Positions 49,637 through 57,145 of a DNA stretch of 64,000 nucleotides are shown here, one piece after another. The position numbers and the translations under genes were made by a program. The notes beneath the pieces are model-generated. The model saw nothing but the letters and a program-made list of their open reading frames with translations, was not told where the DNA came from and ran no database searches. The DNA is taken from assembly GCA_024349765.1 (NCBI GenBank), contig AP026073.1:6014001-6078000 (forward strand). The letters run 5' to 3'. Source of the DNA: Streptomyces nigrescens (lineage in GTDB: Bacteria; Actinomycetota; Actinomycetes; Streptomycetales; Streptomycetaceae). Within the stretch, counting starts at the first letter, position 1; every line of letters begins with the position of its first letter.

Positions 49637-49692
49637 CTGCGCGCGGGTCTGGGACGACGGTGGCCGCGCCGTACTCGGGTCGTACGGGGCGG

Positions 49693-49728
49693 TCACTGCG
49701 GACCGGCGCGCCTGCTGCCAATAATCAT
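49693..49728 (-). CDS. Putative 11-residue cimA leader peptide
   Basis: The tiny ORF ATG ATT ATT ... TGA encodes MIIGSRRAGPQ, with two Ile codons directly after the start. CACTGCGGACC (49694-49704, over the stop region) is the exact complement of GGTCCGCAGTG (49744-49754) upstream of its start, so the ORF is bracketed by an 11-bp inverted repeat that could form a long RNA stem in the absence of translation. Position, Ile codons and the terminator downstream suggest an isoleucine-sensing attenuator for cimA. No strong Shine-Dalgarno was seen, which lowers confidence. Confidence 0.55.
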   Translation of the reverse strand: MIIGSRRAGPQ

Positions 49729-49790
49729 GGCGAACGAGAGCACGGTCCGCAGTGTGCCATATCGGACGCACTGCGCACTCGGCGGTCTCA

Positions 49791-51182
49791 CTATGCGGGC
49801 GGCGTGTCCACGGCGGCCCAGCGGCGGAGCGCGGCGGTGGCCCGGGCTCGGTCCCCCGGCGACAGCTTGTCGAAGCGCACGTGGTGGCCGGTGTGCGGGG
49901 CCAGGTAGACGTGGGCGTCACGGCTGCCGGGGCCGGTACGGAACGGTTGGGACCGGACGGGGTCGTTCTCGCCGTAGACGAACGTCAGCTCACTGCCGTG
50001 GTGGCGCACCCAGCGGTCGATGTCCGGCATGGCCCGCGGCTGGAAGCGCATCGGGATGTGCCGCGGCACGAGGGTGCGGATCCGCTGGATTCCGGGGTAG
50101 CGCAGCATGCCGGCCAGCTGCGGGGCGGCCCGCTCGGTCATGCCGAGCTGGGTGCCCAGCTGGTAGAAGGACGCGGTGACCAGGGAGACGTAAAGGTCGG
50201 TGTAGCCCTGGAGGCCCATCACCCCGTCGAACCAGGCGTAGAGCGCCGCACCGGTCGCGGAGCGTCCGGGGATGCGGCGGCAGCCCGCCTCGCCCTGCCC
50301 CATCCAGAAGCGCTCCGGCAGCATCAGCGTGGTGAATTCCAGCAGCCGGTCGGCGCTGCCGACGATGTGCAGGGTGTCGCCGTGGGCGGCGGCGGAGCGG
50401 GCGATGCGGCCCGCCGTCTCCGTCCTGCGGGCTCCCAGCAGCTGGCGCTGGACCGCGGTGAGCGCACGGCGGCAGGCGGGGCTGCCGACCCGCTCCAGGA
50501 AGCGGTCCTCGGCGGCGCCGTCCCGGGCGTCGGTGATGTCGGGCGCCGAGTACACCACGGAACCGGCCACGTCGTGCGGGTAGAAGCGCCGGTGGTAGAC
50601 GGTGGCCATACCGCTCTTGCTGCCACCGGTGGAGATCCAGGCGGCGCGGTAGATCGTCTTGAGCGCCCGCACGATCCGGTGGTGGTCGGTGGCCGCCTGC
50701 CAGATGTCGAGCTTGGTCCAGTCGGTGGGATGCGGGGTGGAGGTGCCGAAGTAGCGGTGCTCGACGCTGATCTGGTTGCTGTCGAGGATCTCGGTCGGCT
50801 CGGCGCGCAGGGCGGGGTCCTGGTAGTCGAGGTCGTAGCCGTTGGTGTTCAGCACCATCGGCCGGTCGGTGGCGCGGTGCAGCAGGAACAGCCGCTGCTC
50901 GAAGGTGCCCCGGTCGGGGTGCCGGTGGTCGACCGGCTGGCGGTAGCGCAGTTCAAGCGCGCGGTAGCCGGCCGGGGCGGGGTTCTCCTTGACCACCCGC
51001 ATGCCGGGGATGGCCGAGAGCCGGGCGGAGAGGTCGTCGGCGGCCGGGCGGGCAGCGACCTCACGGGCGGCGGCCGGCCGGCCCTCGGCGGGCCGGGCCA
51101 GCGCTGCGGACGGGGCCGCGGCGCCCGAGGCCAGCAGCCCCGTCAGCAGCAGCGGCATGAGGAGGTACCTGGTCTTCTTCAT
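49791..51182 (-). CDS. Secreted S37-family peptidase (PS-10/tripeptidyl aminopeptidase type)
   Basis: This 463-residue protein has a signal peptide (MKKTRYLLMPLLLTGLLASG followed by an Ala-rich stretch) and an alpha/beta-hydrolase domain of the S37 peptidase family. The nucleophile Ser is in 'ISTGGSKSGMATVYHRRFYP', the Asp in 'FVYGENDPVRSQPF' and the His in 'APHTGHHVRFDK'. Such Streptomyces enzymes release tripeptides from N-termini and digest extracellular peptides or process transglutaminase-type proteins. It stands alone; the cimA leader begins in its 3' flank. Confidence 0.9.
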   Translation of the reverse strand: MKKTRYLLMPLLLTGLLASGAAAPSAALARPAEGRPAAAREVAARPAADDLSARLSAIPGMRVVKENPAPAGYRALELRYRQPVDHRHPDRGTFEQRLFLLHRATDRPMVLNTNGYDLDYQDPALRAEPTEILDSNQISVEHRYFGTSTPHPTDWTKLDIWQAATDHHRIVRALKTIYRAAWISTGGSKSGMATVYHRRFYPHDVAGSVVYSAPDITDARDGAAEDRFLERVGSPACRRALTAVQRQLLGARRTETAGRIARSAAAHGDTLHIVGSADRLLEFTTLMLPERFWMGQGEAGCRRIPGRSATGAALYAWFDGVMGLQGYTDLYVSLVTASFYQLGTQLGMTERAAPQLAGMLRYPGIQRIRTLVPRHIPMRFQPRAMPDIDRWVRHHGSELTFVYGENDPVRSQPFRTGPGSRDAHVYLAPHTGHHVRFDKLSPGDRARATAALRRWAAVDTPPA

Positions 51183-51233
51183 GCCGCCCAGCCAAGCCGC
51201 CGGGGGCCGGGGCGCGGATCCCCCGGAGACGGG

Positions 51234-51263
51234 AACGGCCTCCCCTGGACAGGGGAGGCCGTT
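51234..51263 (-). terminator. Terminator after the MHS transporter
   Basis: AACGGCCTCCCCTG (51234-51247) and CAGGGGAGGCCGTT (51250-51263) form a perfect 14-bp stem. It lies 18 bp past the transporter stop codon. Confidence 0.85.
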
Positions 51264-51281
51264 TTCGGCCGGGAGACCACC

Positions 51282-52613
51282 TCAGTCGGCGGCGGGCGCC
51301 CCCACGGGCGAGCGGTCGGCACCCGTGCCTGCGGCCGGCCTGCCGACCCGGTGCAGATCGATGGTCCGGGTCTCCCGCATGGTGATGTAGACGATCAGCG
51401 AGACCGCGGCGCAGCCCGCCACGTACCAGTAGTAGCCGGACTCGATGCCGCCGTTCTTGAACCACAGGGCGACGTACTCCGCGGTGCCGCCGAACAGCGC
51501 GTTGGCGATCGCGTAGGGCAGGGCGACGCCCAGGGCGCGGATGCCGGTGGGGAACAGCTCGGCCTTCACACAGGCGTTGATCGAGGTGTAGCCGGTGACC
51601 ACGACCAGCGCCAGCAGTGACAGCCCGAGCGCCGGCCAGAAGCTGCCGGCGTGCCTGAGCAGCATCATGATCGGCACGGTCAGGAAGGTCGACCCGACCG
51701 CGAAGGTGATCAGCAGCGGCCGCCGCCCGATCCGGTCCGACAGCTTGCCGGCGAACGGCTGCAGGCACATGAAGAGGAACAGCGCGCAGAAGCTGACCAG
51801 CGAGGCGGTCGGCTTGGCCATACCGGCGCTCTGCGAGAGGTACTTGGTCAGGTAGGTGGTGTACGTGTAGTAGGCGACGGTGCCGCCCATGGTGAGGGCG
51901 ATGACCAGGAACGCCTCGCGCTTGTGGGCCAGCAGCGCCTTGATCGTGCCGCGCTCGGGGTCGGCCTGGGCGCCCTCGTCGTGGGCGTAGACCTCCGTCT
52001 CCAGCATGTTGCGCCGCAGGTAGAAGACGATCCCGGCGCCCAGCGCGCCGACGATGAACGGGACCCGCCAGGCCCAGCTGTGCAGCGCGTCCTCGGACAG
52101 GGTGCGCTGGAGCACGATCTGCAGCCCGAGGCCCAGCAGCTGGCCCGCGGTCATCGACACGTACTGGAAGCTGGAGGCGAAACCGCGCTGCCCTTCGGCG
52201 GACGCCTCGGTCAGGTAGGTGGCGCTGGCCGCGTACTCCCCGCCGACCGAGAGGCCCTGCAGCATCCGGGCGAGGAGCAGTACGGCGACCCCGCCGTAGC
52301 CGGCGGCGGCGTACGTGGGCGCGATCGCGATCAGGATCGCCGAGGCGGACATCAGGGTGACGGTGAGTGTCAGGGCGGCCTTGCGGCCCTTGCGGTCGCC
52401 GATCCGGCCGAGCAGCCAGCCGCCCACCGGCCGCATGAAGAAGCCGACGGCGAAGATCCCCATGGTGTTCATGAGGTTCGCCGTGTCATTCCCCTTGGGG
52501 AAGAACGCATCCGCGAAGTACACCGCGAAGCTGGCGTACACGAACCAGTCGAACCACTCGACCATGTTGCCGGCCGAGCCGACCCAGATCTTCTTCCACT
52601 GCTCTCGTCCCAT
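51282..52613 (-). CDS. MHS-family metabolite:proton symporter
   Basis: The 443-residue protein has about 12 membrane helices and fits the metabolite:H+ symporter family of the major facilitator superfamily ('NMVEWFDWFVYASFAVYFAD', 'PVGGWLLGRIGDRKGRKAAL', 'ARMLQGLSVGGEYAASATYL', 'LSDRIGRRPLLI'). Family members include KgtP and ProP, carrying 2-oxoglutarate, citrate, proline or betaine; substrate cannot be told. A TetR gene lies 128 bp upstream on the same strand. Confidence 0.88.
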   Translation of the reverse strand: MGREQWKKIWVGSAGNMVEWFDWFVYASFAVYFADAFFPKGNDTANLMNTMGIFAVGFFMRPVGGWLLGRIGDRKGRKAALTLTVTLMSASAILIAIAPTYAAAGYGGVAVLLLARMLQGLSVGGEYAASATYLTEASAEGQRGFASSFQYVSMTAGQLLGLGLQIVLQRTLSEDALHSWAWRVPFIVGALGAGIVFYLRRNMLETEVYAHDEGAQADPERGTIKALLAHKREAFLVIALTMGGTVAYYTYTTYLTKYLSQSAGMAKPTASLVSFCALFLFMCLQPFAGKLSDRIGRRPLLITFAVGSTFLTVPIMMLLRHAGSFWPALGLSLLALVVVTGYTSINACVKAELFPTGIRALGVALPYAIANALFGGTAEYVALWFKNGGIESGYYWYVAGCAAVSLIVYITMRETRTIDLHRVGRPAAGTGADRSPVGAPAAD

Positions 52614-52741
52614 AGCCGATCACGGTCGCGGACCGGTCGTCCTTCGGCAAGGGAGCGCACGGCAACGATCGGGCGTATTTACGTGCGTTGTGGTCACGGG
52701 GCGGCGCGCGTCACCGGCCGCGGGTCGCCGTGCGCGGTCGG

Positions 52742-53359
52742 CTACGGGCGCGGGACGCTGAGGGATTCGTCCAGGAAGTCCCGTATGTGGTCGCGGACCT
52801 GTTCGCGGTCGGTGCCGGGCAGGCCGACGACGAGGTGGGTGCCGAAGCCGTCGAGCAGGGCGCGGGTGCGGGTGGCGAAGCGTTCGGCGTCGACGGGGCG
52901 GAACTCGCCCTTGGACGCGCCCTCGACGAGGAGCGCCACCAGGTCGCGGTGCCAGGCGAGTTCGAGTTCCAGCTGGCGTTCGCGGGTCTCGTCGTCGGCG
53001 TTCTGGGAGCGGTTCCAGACCTCCAGCCAGAGGGTCCAGCGCGGGTCGCGGTGGCCCTGGGGGAGGTAGAGGTCGATCAGTGCGTCCAGCCGCTCGCGGG
53101 CCGGGACGCGGCGGGAGAGGGCGGCCCGGCGCTCGGCGCCGAGCTGCTCCTCGCTCCACTGGAGGGTCTGCAGCAGCAGCTCGTCCTTGGTCCCGAAGTA
53201 GTACAGGATGTGGCCGCTGCTCATGCCGACCTCGCGGCCCAGACCCGCCATGGTCAACCGGTCCAGGCCCTCCGCGGCGATGGTGGCCATCGCCGCGGCC
53301 AGGACCTGCTCGCGGGGCTGGTTGAGCCGGCGCCGGGGACGGCGCACGGGACCGGGCAC
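52742..53359 (-). CDS. TetR-family transcriptional regulator
   Basis: This 205-residue regulator has an N-terminal helix-turn-helix ('REQVLAAAMATIAAEGLDRL', 'MAGLGREVGMSSGHILYYFG', 'TKDELLLQTL') and a ligand-binding C-terminal half ('WTLWLEVWNRSQNADDETRE'). The start is ATG at 53359. It lies 36 bp after the aguA gene on the same strand, so it is probably part of the aguA transcript. It is a candidate regulator for the palindromes upstream of ureAB and the permease. Confidence 0.9.
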   Translation of the reverse strand: MPGPVRRPRRRLNQPREQVLAAAMATIAAEGLDRLTMAGLGREVGMSSGHILYYFGTKDELLLQTLQWSEEQLGAERRAALSRRVPARERLDALIDLYLPQGHRDPRWTLWLEVWNRSQNADDETRERQLELELAWHRDLVALLVEGASKGEFRPVDAERFATRTRALLDGFGTHLVVGLPGTDREQVRDHIRDFLDESLSVPRP

Positions 53360-53395
53360 GGGGACCTCCGGGTCGGCTGGTCGGGGCCTTGGGGA

Positions 53396-54436
53396 TCAGG
53401 CCTTGGGCTGCTGCTGGGTGATGCAGTGGATACCGCCACCCGCTGCGAAGATCGTACGGGCGTCCACGAGCGTCACGGTCCGCCCGGGGAACAGCCGGCG
53501 GAAGATCGCGGCCGCCTCCTCGTCCCGCGGGTCGTCGAAGGCGCACAGCACGATGCCGTCGTTGCACTGCAGGTGGTTGATGTACGAGTAGTCCACCAGC
53601 TCGCCGTCCTCCTCGATGACGGTGGGCGCGGGGATCTCCACCACCTCCAGTTGGCGGCCCTTGGCGTCGGTGGCGGCGCTCAGCAGCTTGACGATCTCGT
53701 TGCAGATGGCGTGGTCGGGGTGGTCCGGGTTCGGCTGGGTGTGGACCATGACGACGCCGGGGCGGGCGAAGGCGGCGACGATGTCGACGTGGCCGCGGGT
53801 GCCGAACTGTCCGTAGTCGGCGGCGAGGCCGCGCGGCAGCCAGATCGCCTTGGTGGTGCCGAGGTGGGCGTGGATCTCCGCCTCGACCTCTTCCTTGGTG
53901 CGGTCGGGGTTGCGGCCCGGGTCGAGCTGGACGGTCTCGGTGAGCAGGACCGTGCCCTCGCCGTCGACGTGGATGCCGCCGCCCTCGTTGACCAGGGGGG
54001 TGGCGTAGCGGCGGGCCCCGGCCAGCGCGCCGACCTGCTCGGCGATCTTCTCGTCGAGGTCCCAGCGGGCCCACTCCTGGGCGCCCCAGCCGTTGAAGAC
54101 CCAGTCGGTGGCGGCGAGGTTGCCCTTGCCGTCGGTGAGGAAGGTCGGGCCGATGTCGCGCATCCAGGCGTCGTTCAGCGGCCGTTCGACCAGCTCGATG
54201 TCGTCGCCGAGCAGCTCGCGGGCGCCGGCCAGCTGGCCCGGGCCGGCGACGACGGTGACCGGCTCGTACTGCCGCACCGCGCGGGCGACCGCGGCCCACG
54301 CCCGGCGGGCCTCGGCCAGCGTCTCGCCGCCCTCCTCGCCGAAGGTGAAGTTGGGGCCGGGCCAGGCCATCCAGGTGCGCTCGTGCGGTGCCCACTCCGG
54401 GGGCATGGCGAAGCCGTCGGCGACGGGAGTGTTCAT
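53396..54436 (-). CDS. aguA: Agmatine deiminase
   Basis: AguA converts agmatine to N-carbamoylputrescine and ammonia. The 346-residue protein has 'MPPEWAPHERTWMAWPGPNF', 'NDAWMRDIGPTFLTD', 'LVNEGGGIHVDGEGTVLLTE', 'TRGHVDIVAAFARPG' and the catalytic Cys near the end in 'AGGGIHCITQQQP', the signatures of the agmatine deiminase/PAD group. The ATG at 54436 gives a typical length. It lies 62 bp after ureC on the same strand, so it is probably cotranscribed with the urease genes. Confidence 0.94.
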   Translation of the reverse strand: MNTPVADGFAMPPEWAPHERTWMAWPGPNFTFGEEGGETLAEARRAWAAVARAVRQYEPVTVVAGPGQLAGARELLGDDIELVERPLNDAWMRDIGPTFLTDGKGNLAATDWVFNGWGAQEWARWDLDEKIAEQVGALAGARRYATPLVNEGGGIHVDGEGTVLLTETVQLDPGRNPDRTKEEVEAEIHAHLGTTKAIWLPRGLAADYGQFGTRGHVDIVAAFARPGVVMVHTQPNPDHPDHAICNEIVKLLSAATDAKGRQLEVVEIPAPTVIEEDGELVDYSYINHLQCNDGIVLCAFDDPRDEEAAAIFRRLFPGRTVTLVDARTIFAAGGGIHCITQQQPKA

Positions 54437-54498
54437 GTGGGGTCCTTGGGAGGGAGCCGGTGGGTCAACGGACACCGGTGTGGTCGGGAAGCGGTGGG

Positions 54499-56187
54499 TC
54501 AGAGGAAGTACAGGCGCGAGAGCGAGACGGTGTCGGCCGGCTCGGAGCGCATCGGGTCGCCGTCGAGGGTGACCAGTCCGCTGCGCGCGTCGACCTGGAC
54601 CTGTCCGACCCGGGAGTTGTGGACGAGGCTGCCGGGGCCGATGCCGCGGGTGCCGCGGACCGCGACCCGGCGGCGGCGGGTGGGCATCTTGTCGTTGCCC
54701 TGGTCGACCGCGGCGCCCGCGACGAAGGCGACGGAGATCTCCGCGGGTGTCGCGCCGTGTGCCCCGAACTGCGGGCCCAGCACGAGGGGTTCGCAGGTGT
54801 CGGTGGCGGCGTTGGGGTCGCCGGTGACGCCATAGGCCGGGAAGCCGGACTTCAGCACCAGCTGCGGCTTGGCGCCGAAGAACTGCGGCGTCCAGAGCAC
54901 GATGTCGGCCATCTTGCCGACCCCGATCGACCCGATCTCGTGCGAGAGGCCGTGGGCGATGGCGGGGTTGATGGTGAGCTTGGCGATGTAGCGCAGCACG
55001 CGGGCGTTGTCGTCGTGCGGGCCGTCGCCCTCCATCGGCCCGAGCTCGGCCTTCATCTTGCCGGCCATCGCGAAGGTGCGGCGTACGGTCTCGCCGGCCC
55101 GGCCCATGCCCTGGGCGTCGGAGGAGGTGATGCCGATCGCGCCGAGGTCGTGCAGGACGTCCTCCGCGCCCATGGTCCCGGCGCGGATCCGGTCGCGGGC
55201 CATGGCGGCGTCGCCGGGCAGGTCGGTCTTCAGGTCGTGGACCGAGACGATCATGCCGTAGTGCTCGGCGACCGCGTCCCGCCCGAAGGGGAGGGTGGGG
55301 TTGGTCGAGGAGCCGATGACGTTGGGGACGCCGGCCATCTTCAGGACGTTGGGGACGTGCCCGCCGCCGCAGCCCTCGATGTGGAAGGCGTGGATGGTGC
55401 GGCCGTCCAGGACGCGCAGGGTGTCCTCGACGGTGAGGCATTCGTTCAGGCCGTCGCTGTGCAGCGCGACCTGGACGTCGTGGTCCTCGGCGACCCGCAG
55501 CGCGGTGTCCAGGGCGCGGGCGTGCGCGCCCATGTCCTCGTGCACCTTGAAGCCGCAGGCGCCGCCCTCGGCGAGCGCCTCGACGAGCGGGGCGTCGCCG
55601 GAGGAGGAACCGCGGCCGAGGAAGCCGATGTTGACCGGCCAGGCGTCGAAGGCGTTGAACGCATGGCCCAGCGCCCAGGGGGAGTTGACGCCGACGCCCC
55701 ACACGGGGCCGAATTCCTGGCCGATGATCGTGGTCACGCCGGAGGCCAGCGAGGCCTCCATGACGCGCGGCGAGAGCAGGTGGACGTGGGTGTCCACGGC
55801 GCCGGCGGTGGCGATCATGCCCTCACCGGAGACGATCGAGGTGCCGGTGCCGACGACGACGTCGACGCCGTCGAGGGTGTCGGGGTTGCCGGCCCGGCCG
55901 ATGGCGTGGATGCGGCCCTCGCGGATGCCGATGGACACCTTGCGGATGCCCTGGACCGCGTCGATGACCAGCACGTTGCTGATCACCACGTCGCAGGTCT
56001 CGCGGACCGCGGCGGCCTTGAGCAGCAGCCCGTCCCGGGCGGTCTTGCCGAAGCCGGCCAGGAACTCGTCGCCGGGCTTCTGGGCGTCCGACTCGACCCG
56101 GACGACCAGGCCCGAGTCGCCGAGGACGACCCGGTCGCCGGCGCGCGGGCCGTGCACCGACGCGTACTCGTGGGGATCGATGCTCAT
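54499..56187 (-). CDS. ureC: Urease alpha subunit, atypical active-site flap
   Basis: The 562-residue protein is clearly UreC: nickel ligands in 'AGAVDTHVHLLSP', the Lys that is normally carbamylated in 'ACGFKVHEDMGAHARALDT', His in 'VALHSDGLNECLTVED' and 'IHAFHIEGCGGGHVPNVLKM', and the metal-binding Asp region 'GITSSDAQGMGRAGE'. In the mobile flap, however, standard ureases have Cys-His-His (MVCHHL), and this protein has Val316-His317-Asp318 (VSVHDL); the catalytic His is kept but the Cys is lost. No ureE, ureF, ureG or ureD gene is in this window. It overlaps ureAB in an ATGA. It may act on urea with accessory proteins from another locus, or on a different ureido substrate. Confidence 0.9.
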   Translation of the reverse strand: MSIDPHEYASVHGPRAGDRVVLGDSGLVVRVESDAQKPGDEFLAGFGKTARDGLLLKAAAVRETCDVVISNVLVIDAVQGIRKVSIGIREGRIHAIGRAGNPDTLDGVDVVVGTGTSIVSGEGMIATAGAVDTHVHLLSPRVMEASLASGVTTIIGQEFGPVWGVGVNSPWALGHAFNAFDAWPVNIGFLGRGSSSGDAPLVEALAEGGACGFKVHEDMGAHARALDTALRVAEDHDVQVALHSDGLNECLTVEDTLRVLDGRTIHAFHIEGCGGGHVPNVLKMAGVPNVIGSSTNPTLPFGRDAVAEHYGMIVSVHDLKTDLPGDAAMARDRIRAGTMGAEDVLHDLGAIGITSSDAQGMGRAGETVRRTFAMAGKMKAELGPMEGDGPHDDNARVLRYIAKLTINPAIAHGLSHEIGSIGVGKMADIVLWTPQFFGAKPQLVLKSGFPAYGVTGDPNAATDTCEPLVLGPQFGAHGATPAEISVAFVAGAAVDQGNDKMPTRRRRVAVRGTRGIGPGSLVHNSRVGQVQVDARSGLVTLDGDPMRSEPADTVSLSRLYFL

Positions 56188-56888
56188 GCCTGCTCCTCCG
56201 CTCCCAGGTAGCCGCAGGCGGCGGCCCGCCGCAGCGCTTCTTCCTTCGCGCCCGGTGCGTCCAGCGGGCCGTCCACGAGACCGGCGAAGCCGATCGCGAT
56301 CCGGTCGCCGCCGATCGGCACCAGACCGACCTCCGAGGTGCCGCCGGGGTCGAACCGCACCGACGAGCCGGCCGGCACGCACAGCCGCATGCCGTACCCG
56401 GCCGCGCGGTCGAACTCCAGCCGGGGGTTGGCCTCGAAGAAGTGGAAGTGGGACGTGACGCTGATCGGCACCTCCGCGGTGTTGCGCACGGTCAGCACCA
56501 CCGCGGGCGCCGGCTCCGGGTCGGCCGGGCCGGGGAGCACGGCGCCGGGCGCCGGGGCCGCGGTCTCGTCGCGCTCCCCCGCCGCGGCGCCGATCGGGTC
56601 GGTGACCACCGCGAGCCGGGAGCCGTCGTCGAAGACGGCCTCCACGTGGACCTCGGTGACCACGTCGGCCACGCCCGGCAGGACGTCGTCCGGGCCGAGC
56701 ACGCTGCGTGCCGCCTCGATGGCCTGAGCGAGGCGGCGCCCGTCCCGCGCCGCCTCGCAGACTGTGTCCGCGATCAACGCGGTCGCCTCGGGCACGTTCA
56801 GCTTCAGTCCGCGGGCCCGGCGCGTCCGCGCCAGCTCGGCTGCGCCGAACAGCAGCAGCCGGTCGCGTTCCGTCGGGGTCAACCGCAT
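56184..56888 (-). CDS. ureAB: Urease gamma-beta fusion subunit
   Basis: This 234-residue fusion has a gamma part (residues 1-100, 'MRLTPTERDRLLLFGAAELA', 'LKLNVPEATALIADTVCEAA') and a beta part (about 120-234, 'VRNTAEVPISVTSHFHFFEA', 'RLEFDRAAGYGMRLCVPAGS'). Fused gamma-beta urease subunits occur in some bacteria. The two domains are joined by a roughly 25-residue Pro/Ala-rich linker. It is the first gene of the ureAB-ureC-aguA(-tetR) unit and is divergent from the permease. Confidence 0.92.
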   Translation of the reverse strand: MRLTPTERDRLLLFGAAELARTRRARGLKLNVPEATALIADTVCEAARDGRRLAQAIEAARSVLGPDDVLPGVADVVTEVHVEAVFDDGSRLAVVTDPIGAAAGERDETAAPAPGAVLPGPADPEPAPAVVLTVRNTAEVPISVTSHFHFFEANPRLEFDRAAGYGMRLCVPAGSSVRFDPGGTSEVGLVPIGGDRIAIGFAGLVDGPLDAPGAKEEALRRAAACGYLGAEEQA

Positions 56889-56910
56889 CCCGTCCCACCT
56901 TCCAGCTCGA

Positions 56911-57112
56911 TTAGAGCATCACTCTAACCATGAAAATAGTCAACGCGGAAGCATTGACCTACGGCATAGGCATGAGTCACATTGAGCGCTGTTCTAAATA
57001 AGCGGTGAATAGAGCACCGCTCTAAATGATCTCGCGGCGAACCCGCAGCGCGAGTCCTCGCTCACTCCGAGCACTGTCCACATGACGGAGCACTGCACGC
57101 AGAGCACTGCTC
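56911..57112. promoter_or_regulatory. Four related palindromes in the urease/permease divergent promoter
   Basis: TTAGAGCATCACTCTAA (56911-56927), TTGAGCGCTGTTCTAA (56982-56997), TAGAGCACCGCTCTA (57010-57024) and GAGCACTGCTC (57102-57112) share the pattern TTAGAGC-N3-GCTCTAA. GAGCACTG also recurs at 57069 and 57088. The cluster of dyad sites between ureAB and the permease start fits a repressor of the TetR size class controlling both directions. Confidence 0.75.
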
Positions 57113-57145
57113 ACACACTGCTGTCCGGCCTCTCAGGGGAGCCTC

